A stretch of 64,000 bases of DNA, from contig JAJDAK010000091.1 of assembly GCA_029261895.1 (NCBI GenBank), positions 1 to 64,000 on the forward strand, given 5' to 3'. The position numbers and the translations under genes are program-made. This DNA is from Deltaproteobacteria bacterium. Its GTDB lineage: Bacteria; Myxococcota_A; UBA9160; SZUA-336. The notes under the pieces were generated by a model that was not told where the DNA came from, did not search any database, and saw only the letters and a list, made by a program, of their open reading frames with translations. How positions within the stretch are numbered: the stretch's first letter is position 1; each line of letters starts with the position of its first letter. This document shows, piece after piece, positions 36,669-45,414 of this stretch.

Positions 36669-36929
36669 GTGACCGCAACCAAGCCACGCCATCTTGCACT
36701 CTACCAATTTGCAAGCTGCCCCTTTTGCGTCCGCGTTCGGGACGCGCTCTGCCGGCTCGGACTCGATATTGAGATTCGCGATACAGCGCGTGATCGTCGC
36801 TACCAGAACGAACTCGTCACTGCGACGGGCAAGACAATGGTGCCCTGTCTACGCATTGAAGCGTCAGCAGGCGACGTGCAGTGGATGCACGAGTCAGCTG
36901 ATATCATTCGTTACCTCGAGCAGATTTAA
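36669..36929 (+). CDS. Glutaredoxin-like thioredoxin-fold protein
   Basis: The 86-residue protein has the redox motif CPFC at the end of the first strand (ALYQFASCPFCVRVRDAL), the cis-Pro motif KTMVPCL and the C-terminal ESADIIRYLEQI helix typical of glutaredoxins and GST N-terminal domains. I set the start at GTG 36669, which has GGAG five bases upstream; a TTG at 36642 would add nine residues. It probably uses glutathione made by the nearby gshB product. Confidence 0.85.
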   Translation: MTATKPRHLALYQFASCPFCVRVRDALCRLGLDIEIRDTARDRRYQNELVTATGKTMVPCLRIEASAGDVQWMHESADIIRYLEQI

Positions 36930-36991
36930 GCCGCTCCTTCCCTCTCAAGCAAGTCCATAGCTGCCCGATAGAGCTTCATAGGAGGCTCCGT

Positions 36992-37399
36992 ATGCGTTCG
37001 ATAAAAGATACACTGGTTCGGGATAGCGAACTTCGGCTGCTGCTCATCGATGGAAAGATTGATGAGTTCAATGAAAAAGCCAGCGACGAAGCACCCAACC
37101 TCGAGAACGTATCGCTGCGCGGCATCGACCTGCGCGGTGTCGACCTCTCGCATGCAAATCTTCGGGGCGCGTACATGCGAAACGCAGATATCCGAGGCTG
37201 TGACCTATTCTACGCTGACTTGGAAGGTGCAAGCATTCACCAAGCCCGCATCAGTGGCGTGCGCTTCCCGCCGAGCCTCTTCGCTTCTGAGATCAACATG
37301 AGCCTGGCTCATGGCACGCGAATGCGTTGTTTGCGCGCGCCGTGCCCGGCTAGCGCCAGCACATCTGTTGGCGACGCGGACCCATCCGACGAAGGCTAA
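36992..37399 (+). CDS. Pentapeptide-repeat protein
   Basis: The 135-residue protein is preceded by a perfect AGGAGG eight bases before ATG. Residues about 36-90 contain A(D/N)LXX-type pentapeptides (VSLRGIDLRGVDLSHANLRG, YMRNADIRGCDLFYADLEG), which fold into a square right-handed helix. The N-terminal helix (SIKDTLVRDSELRLLLIDG) and the final EINMSLAHGTRMR motif look like a conserved small family with no known function. The last 20 residues are disordered-looking. The end overlaps the convergent glycosyltransferase by four bases. Confidence 0.85.
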   Translation: MRSIKDTLVRDSELRLLLIDGKIDEFNEKASDEAPNLENVSLRGIDLRGVDLSHANLRGAYMRNADIRGCDLFYADLEGASIHQARISGVRFPPSLFASEINMSLAHGTRMRCLRAPCPASASTSVGDADPSDEG

Positions 37400-38499
37400 G
37401 ACGCGGCGGAAGCCGCGTCAGGTAGAGTCACGCCTCGCGTCATCGGTATCAATCCGTCTGATTCGGGAGCCGGTTGCCACCAACGCTCAGTGGCTTCTGA
37501 ATAGAGCGCCGCAAGATCCGATATCCCTGCTTGCTTGCAAAGCCGCGCAGCCCAGTTGAGAACCGAGACATCCGTCGGCCAAAGACTCGGATCTTCGAAG
37601 AGCGAACGCAGATCGCATAACGAAAACTGATGAATCAGGCGCTGGGCCTCGGCTGGACGACGCCAGCGTTCAGTTTCTATTGCATCTGGAATTTCGTCGA
37701 TGTAGTTACAAGCGACACCATCCATCCATATAGAACGACTGCGGAATCCGTCCTCAAAGAACACGCGATCCTGGTCCACCCACTTCGGATCCGCCCAGCG
37801 CTGACGGAAAAGAATTGCATTCTGGATTTCATGGTCATGTCGTCCGGGCGTTTTCGATTCCAAATGATGCAGCACGCTCTCCGGTTCGTAGAAAATCCGA
37901 TGACCTCTTTCAACCACTTTGAGACAGAGATCAATATCTTCAAATCCGTTGATGTACGCCTCATCGAAACCACCCACCAGATCAAAGATATGACGCCGAA
38001 CGAGCATGCAGGCCCCGGTAACCGCATGAAGTTCCCGCGGCCGAGACACATGCGGAGCGTCTGCCGGATTCCCTTGGTAGAGCGGCATCGGAGAATGGTT
38101 CATTCGGGTGACAACCGCGCCCGCATGCTGAACCGTTCCGTCTTCATACAGCAACTTGCTACCGGCGATCGCCGTCGTAGGATCGTTGTTCAAGCGACGC
38201 TGCAGCGGACCCAGCCAGCCCGGCAAAGCAATGGTGTCGTTGTTCAGGAAAAGAATAAATTCATGGCGAGCGACGCTCGCACCTTGATTGCTCGCAAGCG
38301 CGAAGCCCAAATTCTCGTCGTTGCGTAGGTAGCGAACCCAGGGGAACTGGGTTTTGATGAACTGATGCGTGCCATCCGCGGATGCGTTGTCGACAACGAT
38401 CACTTCAACGCGATCGAGATCCAATGTGTCCTGCAATGACTTCAAGCAGTTTCGCGTGAGCTCAAAGCGATTGAAGACTGGAATGACGATGGAAACCAG
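37396..38499 (-). CDS. Glycosyltransferase family 2, apparent CTG start
   Basis: The GT-A fold protein is 367 residues from the CTG at 38499. The first strand VSIVIPVFNRFELTRNCL, required by the family, lies upstream of the first usable TTG (38445). The only in-frame start that includes it is CTG, with GGAGG seven bases before. Further motifs are VDNASADGT, the DXD-like LFLNNDT, VTGACMLVRR and GFEDIDLCLKV, plus a C-terminal tail of about 120 residues. Such enzymes transfer a sugar from a nucleotide sugar to glycan or rhamnan-type acceptors. No polysaccharide cluster is adjacent, so the acceptor is unknown. Confidence 0.8.
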   Translation of the reverse strand: MVSIVIPVFNRFELTRNCLKSLQDTLDLDRVEVIVVDNASADGTHQFIKTQFPWVRYLRNDENLGFALASNQGASVARHEFILFLNNDTIALPGWLGPLQRRLNNDPTTAIAGSKLLYEDGTVQHAGAVVTRMNHSPMPLYQGNPADAPHVSRPRELHAVTGACMLVRRHIFDLVGGFDEAYINGFEDIDLCLKVVERGHRIFYEPESVLHHLESKTPGRHDHEIQNAILFRQRWADPKWVDQDRVFFEDGFRSRSIWMDGVACNYIDEIPDAIETERWRRPAEAQRLIHQFSLCDLRSLFEDPSLWPTDVSVLNWAARLCKQAGISDLAALYSEATERWWQPAPESDGLIPMTRGVTLPDAASAAS

Positions 38500-38555
38500 C
38501 GGAATTCCTCCCAGGGCTACGCAGTTTCGGTCGGTAACCTGGGATGGAACTTGAA

Positions 38556-39425
38556 CTAGACGGCGTCGAGAGCGGCCAGAAAAGTACTCGGCTCGGGTCG
38601 AACGCGATAGTTATCGGTCTGGTCCGCCATCGCTACTTTGCCGCTCGCGTCGGTGACAACCAATGTCGGCATGACGGTATCGCTGTCGTATCCCAGCAGC
38701 TGCATCCCGAAGGGCAATCCACCATCGTGGGCGATACCCAAGCGACGCGACGCCCGATTTCCAGGGTCGACCATGAAACGCATCGGGGCATCGAACTTCT
38801 TCGCAAGCGCGGCGCTCTTTTCATGGGGCTGCGGACTGACTAAGACCACCTGTGCGCCTCGATCCGCGATCTCTCGATATTGATCCGAAATTTCCCGAAT
38901 CTGAGCCATACACAGGGGGCACCAATTGCCCCGAAAAAACAAAAAAACCGTCGGCCGGTCGATGATTTCGGTCGAGCGAAGGGCCTTGCCTTCATCGGTC
39001 TCAAGCATGAACTCAGGCAGTTCGCGACCCACCTGCAGCAACGGACTTTCCCTGCGGCCCAACCGCGAATACCAAAACACATAAAGAAAGTTCGCGATGC
39101 CGCTCGCCATGCCATAGAAGAGTGGTGCACGCGTTCCCGCAGGCGCAATTCCCGCGCCAAGCAAGGTGACGACGATGCCCACCGCACTGGCCGCAATGAC
39201 GAACGGCAAATTCTTGCTCGTCCGCGGACGACCTGAAACGGCGATAAAACCCATGAACGCCATGAAGCTGCCTGCAGAAAGCAGCGGCCCGTACCAACCA
39301 AAACTATGTCCATCCACCACAACGGCCCGCAAGCCTGCAATCAGCGCCGCGATCTGCAAGCCGAAGAGCGGCCAAATGAAGAGCGACTTCACACGGGAAC
39401 TCATCATGGGATTGGACTCTGACAT
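38556..39425 (-). CDS. Membrane-anchored redoxin (AhpC/TSA-like)
   Basis: The 289-residue protein has four N-terminal hydrophobic helices (about 13-32, 43-64, 73-93, 100-120) followed by a peroxiredoxin-type domain. The CxxC pair C169/C172 is in FFRGNWCPLCMAQ, then LVSPQPHEKS and a SRRLGI-type segment. The AhpC/TSA fold usually detoxifies peroxides or exchanges disulfides; fused to membrane helices it may act at the membrane. ATG 39425 has AGGAG six bases upstream. It is divergent from the GbsR-type regulator, 66 bases away, which may control it. Confidence 0.82.
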   Translation of the reverse strand: MSESNPMMSSRVKSLFIWPLFGLQIAALIAGLRAVVVDGHSFGWYGPLLSAGSFMAFMGFIAVSGRPRTSKNLPFVIAASAVGIVVTLLGAGIAPAGTRAPLFYGMASGIANFLYVFWYSRLGRRESPLLQVGRELPEFMLETDEGKALRSTEIIDRPTVFLFFRGNWCPLCMAQIREISDQYREIADRGAQVVLVSPQPHEKSAALAKKFDAPMRFMVDPGNRASRRLGIAHDGGLPFGMQLLGYDSDTVMPTLVVTDASGKVAMADQTDNYRVRPEPSTFLAALDAV

Positions 39426-39491
39426 CGGGGCTCCTTCTCTGGGTCGGGGCCTGAAGCATCCCATTGCTTGCCCCCTAAGCTCAAATCATAT

Positions 39492-40013
39492 ATGTTTCAG
39501 AATGTTTTGAACAATAAGAACAAAAAGAATGACCCTCTGGAGCGCCTAGTCGACGCTTGGGGCTCCATGAGCGCGATCTTTGGGTTTAGCCGTTCCACAG
39601 GTCGAGTTTCTGCGTTGCTCATGGCAACGGGCAAACCTTGGTCGTTGACCGAAATCGCGGAACGCCTCCAGATCAGCCGAGGGAACGCGAGCATGTGTCT
39701 CAAAGAGTTGCGGGCCTGGGGCGTGGCGCGCCGAACGTCCCAAGCAGGCGACCGCCAGGACTACTTCGTGAGTGACGGCGACCTCTGGCGCATGACGGTG
39801 GCAATCGCACGGGATCGCAAACGCGGCGAATGGGATCCGGCCGCGGCAGAAGCCCGGGCCGCGCTCGCAGATTTCAAAGACGGCGAATCTGCTGAACGGG
39901 CCGCTGAACTCTCGAGCTACCTCGACAGTGTCGACAGTCTCGCCGACAACCTGCTCGAAAACGAAACCGCTCTACTTGGAATGATCCAGCTGCTGCAGGG
40001 AGACAAGAAATGA
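39492..40013 (+). CDS. GbsR/MarR-type transcriptional regulator
   Basis: The 173-residue winged-helix protein shows the GbsR layout: an N-terminal helix (LERLVDAWGSMSAIFGFSRS), then GRVSALLMATGKPWSLTEIA and the recognition region LQISRGNASMCLKELRAWG with RRTSQAGDRQDYF as the wing. The C-terminal helices should dimerise. I prefer ATG 39492 over a TTG at 39468. Its stop overlaps the SDR gene as ATGA, and the redoxin gene is divergent, so it likely regulates both directions from 39426-39491. Confidence 0.83.
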   Translation: MFQNVLNNKNKKNDPLERLVDAWGSMSAIFGFSRSTGRVSALLMATGKPWSLTEIAERLQISRGNASMCLKELRAWGVARRTSQAGDRQDYFVSDGDLWRMTVAIARDRKRGEWDPAAAEARAALADFKDGESAERAAELSSYLDSVDSLADNLLENETALLGMIQLLQGDKK

Positions 40014-40933
40014 CCTCGTATCGTACTCATCTCGTGACCGGTGCGTTTAGTTTTACAGGACGACATATCGCCAAGAGACTGCTCGCCAGAAATGATCGTG
40101 TTAAAACACTGACCGGATCTCCACGAGACGTTCCGGACTCACTACGTACTGTAGAAGTACATCCGTACGAATTCGACGACCCAGAGAAGCTACGCAAGTC
40201 GCTCGAAGGCGTCGATACGCTGTTCAACACGTACTGGATTCGTTTCGATCGCGGAACAAATACCTACGACAACGCCGTTCGAAACACACGGCGACTCTTT
40301 GAAACCGCAAAGGCTGCTGGGGTTCGCCGTATCGTGCATATGAGCATTGCGAATCCGCATGCCGACTCGAACTTGCCCTATTACCGCGGCAAAGCCGTAC
40401 TCGAGCACGACCTGATGACTTGCGGCCTCTCGTACGCGATTGTTCGGCCCACAGTTCTCTTTGGAGAGCGGCCTATTCTCCTTAACAACATTGCGTGGTT
40501 GCTACGTCGACTTCCTCTCTTTGCTATCGCGGGCGATGGCGGTTACCGCATGCAGCCCGTTTTCGTCGAAGACCTCGCTGATCTAGCGATCGAATGCGGA
40601 GAGAGTAATGACAACCTTATCACTGACGCTGCCGGACCTGAGGTTTTCACTTTCGACGAACTCGTCGAAACTATTCGGGACCGTGTCGGTAGTCGCAGCA
40701 AACTAGTTCACTTGCCCAAAAGCCTGGTTTGGGCAGCGGGTCGGGTCCTCGGACTGTTCTTGAGAGACGTTCTGGTCACCCGCGAAGAACTCGATGGTCT
40801 CGAGCAGGATCTACTGATCTCCCATCAACCACCGCGTTGTCCAACTCGCCTTACCGATTGGATTCTGGATCACGGCGACAATTTGGGCAGCAGTTATCTA
40901 TCTGAAGTCGGGTTGCATTACCGGAGGTCATAA
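40010..40933 (+). CDS. Atypical SDR / NAD(P)-binding protein
   Basis: The 307-residue protein has the atypical-SDR nucleotide motif VTGAFSFTGRHIAKRL (residues 9-24), VHMSIANPHADSNLPYYRGK (Ser and YxxxK-like elements), and YAIVRPTVLFG after the substrate strand. This resembles NDUFA9-like or NmrA-like members, which bind NAD(P)H and act as sugar epimerases, reductases or redox sensors. It is in an operon with the GbsR-type gene (ATGA overlap) and, one base later, a membrane protein with an SRPBCC domain. Confidence 0.82.
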   Translation: MTSYRTHLVTGAFSFTGRHIAKRLLARNDRVKTLTGSPRDVPDSLRTVEVHPYEFDDPEKLRKSLEGVDTLFNTYWIRFDRGTNTYDNAVRNTRRLFETAKAAGVRRIVHMSIANPHADSNLPYYRGKAVLEHDLMTCGLSYAIVRPTVLFGERPILLNNIAWLLRRLPLFAIAGDGGYRMQPVFVEDLADLAIECGESNDNLITDAAGPEVFTFDELVETIRDRVGSRSKLVHLPKSLVWAAGRVLGLFLRDVLVTREELDGLEQDLLISHQPPRCPTRLTDWILDHGDNLGSSYLSEVGLHYRRS

Positions 40934-40934
40934 C

Positions 40935-42311
40935 ATGGAGTTGCTCCACCTTTGGTTCGGCTTTCGAAAACCCGTGTCGCCCTACGCATACACTCTGACT
41001 GGCTTTGGATTGATGCTGTTCAAGTACGTAACAGATGTCGCATTGATATACGGGTTCACGGGAAACGTTTGGACGCCGCTTCAGTACCTGAATCCTATGA
41101 TCACGTTCAGGGAAGAGTTGCTTGAGATTCCTTGGCTGTGGAATCTAATAGTTATCTGGGCGCTGCCTTTCATTTGGATCGGCGCGAGCATGACGGTGCG
41201 TCGCGCCGTCAATGCGGGGCTTGGACCGTGGGTAGGTTTGTTGTTCTTTTTTCCGCTCGTCAACTACCTGGTGATGCTCTTTCTTTGCCGAATTCCGACG
41301 AAGTCTAAGTCAGAAAGCGACCTCGCCGACTTCGACGTTTACAACATCCGATTCGACGAGGCGATCTACGCAGTGCTCACGGCAGTTTGCATTGGGATCA
41401 TGATGATGATCTTCAGCGTATTCTGGCTTGGGCACTACGGGGTAGGTCTCTTCGTCGGCACTCCGTTCGCAATGGGTTTCGCGGTCGCGATGATTCTTAA
41501 TCGTAAAGAACGCAAAGCATCTGCATCCATCACCGGTGTTGCGCAGCTCATGGTGATGATACTTGGCGGATGCTTGCTGCTATTCGCGCTCGAAGGGTTG
41601 ATCTGCCTCTTAATGGCGTACCCGATTGTCGCGTTTCTTGTGCAGCTCGGTGTTTGGACCGGTGAGGCCGCATCTACAGTCAACAAGCCCCGTGGGGCCG
41701 AAACCTTATTACTCCTACTCCTATTGCCCGTGCTAAGCGGAGTGGACTCGCTGTCTCGCGCCGTGCCATTGCGCGAAGTCGTGACCACAATTGAAGTCGA
41801 CGCGCCACCGAATGAAGTATGGAAAAATGTAGTCGAGTTCTCTGAACTCCCACCGCCCAATTGGTTCCTCTTCAAAGCGGGTGTCGCCTACCCGGTTCGT
41901 GCGCGCATCGAAGGTCGCGGTGTCGGAGCCATTCGACATTGCGAATTCTCCACCGGTCCGTTCGTTGAACCGATCACCACTTGGAACGAACCCCATCGAC
42001 TCGCTTTCGATGTAATCCAACAACCTGAACCGATGACGGAGATGAGCCCCTATCAACACGTCAATGCACCCCATCTTTTGGAGGGCTTCGTCTCCCGACG
42101 TGGAGCGTTCCACCTCATCGCACTTGATGACGGCACGCGGACTCGACTTGAAGGTACGACGTGGTACGAAATCGATATGTTCCCGCAGATCTACTGGACC
42201 TTTTGGTCCGACGGCATTATCCATGCCATCCACCAACGGGTGCTAGAACACATCAAAGATCAGACGGAGATTGCGGACAGTCGAACAGGCACACCGTTCA
42301 GGATGGATTGA
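40935..42311 (+). CDS. DUF805-like membrane protein fused to SRPBCC domain
   Basis: The 458-residue protein begins with several hydrophobic helices (about 15-120, with WIGASMTVRRAVNAGLGPW as in DUF805/YhaH-like proteins), continues with further helices to about 270, and ends with a soluble domain. That domain (about 282-445: TTIEVDAPPNEVWKNVVEF, HCEFSTGPFVEPI, EGTTWYEIDMFPQIYW) has the pattern of SRPBCC/polyketide-cyclase-like lipid-binding proteins. The role is unknown; binding a hydrophobic ligand at the membrane is inferred. Its 3' end overlaps the convergent molybdoenzyme by 52 bases. Confidence 0.78.
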   Translation: MELLHLWFGFRKPVSPYAYTLTGFGLMLFKYVTDVALIYGFTGNVWTPLQYLNPMITFREELLEIPWLWNLIVIWALPFIWIGASMTVRRAVNAGLGPWVGLLFFFPLVNYLVMLFLCRIPTKSKSESDLADFDVYNIRFDEAIYAVLTAVCIGIMMMIFSVFWLGHYGVGLFVGTPFAMGFAVAMILNRKERKASASITGVAQLMVMILGGCLLLFALEGLICLLMAYPIVAFLVQLGVWTGEAASTVNKPRGAETLLLLLLLPVLSGVDSLSRAVPLREVVTTIEVDAPPNEVWKNVVEFSELPPPNWFLFKAGVAYPVRARIEGRGVGAIRHCEFSTGPFVEPITTWNEPHRLAFDVIQQPEPMTEMSPYQHVNAPHLLEGFVSRRGAFHLIALDDGTRTRLEGTTWYEIDMFPQIYWTFWSDGIIHAIHQRVLEHIKDQTEIADSRTGTPFRMD

Positions 42312-44449
42312 CCAACGACGGCTTCGGTTTCAAAGTCATCGCTCCAATCATTAACGTTCACGCCCGGATGGATACCCGCGGTGCGCATCGTTTTCGCAGC
42401 CGGAGTGTGGCCCCAGCCATGCGGCAGGCTCACGACACCAGGACGCATCTGATCTGAGATCTTGATCGGCACCGGCGCTCGATGCACACGGCTCTCAAGA
42501 ATGGCTTGGTCACCATCAGATAACCCAGCTTCCTTCGCGTCGTCGGGATGAACCAGCAATACACAACGGTCTTTGCCCGACACCAAGACGGGTACGTTAT
42601 GCATCCACGAATTATTAGTGCGGGTTTCGCGCCGTCCAATCAGCAGCAACTCACCCTCCTGCGGCATACCGTAGAGCGGATCTCTCGCCCAGTTATCGAA
42701 TGCATCCATCAACGGCTTCGCATCGATGTGAATTTTACGATCGCGATGCAGAATTCGTCGCTTTACTCCGGGTTCAAGCGCGCCCAAATCAACCGCATGC
42801 GTGCGCTGCCGCAGTTTTGCCAGCGACAGACCATTTTTGAAACGACCGAAACGCAGCGGCTTGGGCAGTAGACCGTCACCGTGCTTCCCCGTGCGAATCA
42901 TCAAGTCCAAAATGTGATCTGGGCGTAAGCCAAAGCCAAGGCGACGGGCAAAAGCGATCATACGATCCAAGGGGCGTACGCCCAACATGCCGCCACCGAG
43001 ACCTTCGGCAATGTCGTTCAGAATTTCCCAATTCGCTTTCTCACCGGGTTCCGGCTTAAGAATGGGTGGTGACATTCGTGCAAAGTTCCGCACAGCTACA
43101 GGCGCGAACAAAAGATCGTAATGATCTTCTGTCAGTGCCCAACCCGGCGGTAGAATCAAATCCGCATGACGCGTGGTTTCGTTGATGTAGATATCCACAG
43201 AAACCATGAAGTCGAGACTCTCGATGGCCTTCGTAAGTCGCTTGCCATTCGGCGCGGAAAGCAGCGGGTTTCCCGCATAGGTGAGAAATGCCTTCACCTG
43301 ACCTTTGCCCGGAGTTTCAATTTCTTCTGCGAGGCAAGCGCTCGGTATATCCCCAAGAGTTTCCGGCAGCCCTCTAACTCGGCTGCGCCAACGGTCATGT
43401 CCATCCATGCCGGGCATCTTGGAAAGCTGAGAAATATCTGCAGCCGGCGTGCTGAACATCGAACCACCCACCTTACCGATGCGCCCCGCCGCAAGGTTCA
43501 GTAGATCTGTCGCCCACGATGCGAGCGTGCCATAGCGGTTATTACAAACACCGATTCGTGAGTAGGCGGCTGCCGTCGGTGCAGTGACGAACTCCCGTGC
43601 GAGACGCCGCATGGTTTCAAATGAAATGCCAGACGCGATCGCCAACGCTTCCGGTTCTAGCGCACGAATACGCGACTCAATGGCCGCAAAGTCCGACGCA
43701 AGATCAGCCACGGCATCGCGATCGACAAGATCGTCATCGATCAACGCTCTCACCATGCCGAGCAGGAATGCGAGATCCCCACCCGGTAGAATCGCGACGT
43801 GTTCATCGGCTTCATCTGCGGATTCGGTTCGGCGCGGATCCACCATAACGATGCGTCCGCCACGCTCACGAATTGCACGCAGACGGTGCTTCATTCCCGG
43901 CGCCGTCAGCAAACTGCCATTCGAAACTACCGGGTTTGCACCAATGCAGAGGAAGTAATCTGTACGGTCCAGGTCGGGTACCGGGTTCGTCAGAGAACTT
44001 CCATAGAGGTAATAGGACGTCGCGAAACGCGGGCTGGTGTCCTGCGTGCCAGCGCTATAACTGTTCTTGGTGCCAAGCGCTGCCAACAATCCACTGCGCA
44101 CCAAAATCGCACCGTAGTCGTGAACAACGGGGTTGCCGATGTAAACCGCTACCGAATCGCGACCATGCTCAGCCTGAATGGTTTTGAAACGAGTACAGAC
44201 TTCATCGAGCGCTGCTTCCCAAGATATCGGCTGAAACTCACCGTTGGGTTGCTTGCGCATCGGTTGGCGTAGGCGATCGGGGTCTTCATGAACCGCGGCA
44301 ATTGATATACCTTTGGGACAGGCGTAGCCGTTGGATAGGAAGTCCGCTTTGTCGGGACGGACCGAAAGAATCTTGTCGTCATCCACTTGAAACTCAAGGC
44401 CACAACACGCCTCGCAAAGATGACAGGTCCGATGGATCGTTTCAGACAT
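42260..44449 (-). CDS. Molybdopterin oxidoreductase (bis-MGD, formate dehydrogenase/nitrate reductase family)
   Basis: The 729-residue protein has an N-terminal 4Fe-4S motif C9-x2-C12-x3-C16-x27-C44 (CHLCEACC...ACPKG), then the large molybdopterin-guanine-dinucleotide fold (YIGNPVVHDYGA, CIGANPVVSNGSL, VDPRRTESADEAD) and the C-terminal cofactor-capping domain (LLIGRRETRTNNSWMHN...LPHGWGH). No Tat signal is present, so it is cytoplasmic. No Fe-S or membrane subunit lies next to it, as in many uncharacterised single-gene members. The substrate is unknown; the position of a metal-ligand Cys or Sec near 150-160 (GTQDTSPRFA) is not conserved as Cys. Confidence 0.88.
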   Translation of the reverse strand: MSETIHRTCHLCEACCGLEFQVDDDKILSVRPDKADFLSNGYACPKGISIAAVHEDPDRLRQPMRKQPNGEFQPISWEAALDEVCTRFKTIQAEHGRDSVAVYIGNPVVHDYGAILVRSGLLAALGTKNSYSAGTQDTSPRFATSYYLYGSSLTNPVPDLDRTDYFLCIGANPVVSNGSLLTAPGMKHRLRAIRERGGRIVMVDPRRTESADEADEHVAILPGGDLAFLLGMVRALIDDDLVDRDAVADLASDFAAIESRIRALEPEALAIASGISFETMRRLAREFVTAPTAAAYSRIGVCNNRYGTLASWATDLLNLAAGRIGKVGGSMFSTPAADISQLSKMPGMDGHDRWRSRVRGLPETLGDIPSACLAEEIETPGKGQVKAFLTYAGNPLLSAPNGKRLTKAIESLDFMVSVDIYINETTRHADLILPPGWALTEDHYDLLFAPVAVRNFARMSPPILKPEPGEKANWEILNDIAEGLGGGMLGVRPLDRMIAFARRLGFGLRPDHILDLMIRTGKHGDGLLPKPLRFGRFKNGLSLAKLRQRTHAVDLGALEPGVKRRILHRDRKIHIDAKPLMDAFDNWARDPLYGMPQEGELLLIGRRETRTNNSWMHNVPVLVSGKDRCVLLVHPDDAKEAGLSDGDQAILESRVHRAPVPIKISDQMRPGVVSLPHGWGHTPAAKTMRTAGIHPGVNVNDWSDDFETEAVVGQSILNGVPVRLSAISV

Positions 44450-44469
44450 TGCGGGTCCTCCTGGCTCTA

Positions 44470-45414
44470 TTATGCCGCGGCTTGGCGCAAATCGGAAACG
44501 GCCGCTGAAAGCTCCGCTGCCGATACGCCAATCCCATCAGCGAGCATGCATAAATCGAAGAAAAAGCGCTCACGCGACAACAGGCCGTCTTTGAAATCGA
44601 AGGTGCAAAACGCTGGAATCTTGGCGCGCTTGCCCGTCGGCGCGATGCCCAGAAACTCGTTGGCGAACGTCATGCTGACCTTCCCCCACCACGCGATCGT
44701 CTCATCGCCCATCGCGAGACCCTCCGTCTCTGCGCGGTAATCCGGAAACACGTGAAAGAAAATGCCAAGCTGGCCGGCGGTACTCTCGCGGTTATCGGAC
44801 GCGGTCCCCAAGGAGATGGTTTCGATCACGAAATCGGGGTGGCAAACCGATAACGCCGCAGCAATATCCTGCCGGCTCTTCGCTGCTGCGTATGCGCGCA
44901 CCATCGTACGTCGCACCGCTTGCTCAATAAGCCGCGTATCTTCTGCATTCGGTAACGCGAATGGACTTGCGGTCGCACGCAAAGCGTCGTCGTGCTTTTC
45001 GAGGTATTCACGCGCATGCTCATCGCTCTCATCCAGCAGCTTTTCATCGATGCGCACGATCAGTCCCGCTTCGTTGTACTGTGTAAGATGTTCACCTTGA
45101 ATCTCAAGATCCGGCAACCCGGCGCGCCGCAAACGCAAACCGAACTTCATCCAGATGCCGTCCTCTCTCACTTCCGGACCCTCGAGAACCTCGGCTATTC
45201 GCGCGTCGAAACGACGATCCATTAGGTACACGCTGTCCCGAAGCCCACCAACGACAGCATCGCGACCACGATCGTCGATCGCGAGTGGTTTGCAGCCTGG
45301 AACAAGGTGCTTCGCATCATCGGCAAAGAATCTCGCGATAAGATCAAAATTATTCGAAAGATACGCGACCTCGAAGGTGCGTGCGTAGTCGAGAAAACGT
45401 TCCAAGTTCGTCAT
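44470..45414 (-). CDS. Tandem SnoaL/NTF2-like domain protein
   Basis: The 314-residue protein has two cone-shaped NTF2-like domains. Domain one (1-125) has FLDYARTFEVAYLSNNFDLI and a WMKFGLRLRRAGLPDLEIQG strand pair. Domain two (about 160-290) has VRAYAAAKSRQDIAAALSVC, the VIETISLG strand and the FPDYRAETEGLAMGDETI pattern typical of SnoaL and ester-cyclase proteins. Such proteins bind small hydrophobic compounds or isomerise them. The ATG overlaps the upstream SnoaL-like gene (ATGA). A further 26 upstream codons were rejected because they overlap that gene. Confidence 0.8.
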   Translation of the reverse strand: MTNLERFLDYARTFEVAYLSNNFDLIARFFADDAKHLVPGCKPLAIDDRGRDAVVGGLRDSVYLMDRRFDARIAEVLEGPEVREDGIWMKFGLRLRRAGLPDLEIQGEHLTQYNEAGLIVRIDEKLLDESDEHAREYLEKHDDALRATASPFALPNAEDTRLIEQAVRRTMVRAYAAAKSRQDIAAALSVCHPDFVIETISLGTASDNRESTAGQLGIFFHVFPDYRAETEGLAMGDETIAWWGKVSMTFANEFLGIAPTGKRAKIPAFCTFDFKDGLLSRERFFFDLCMLADGIGVSAAELSAAVSDLRQAAA

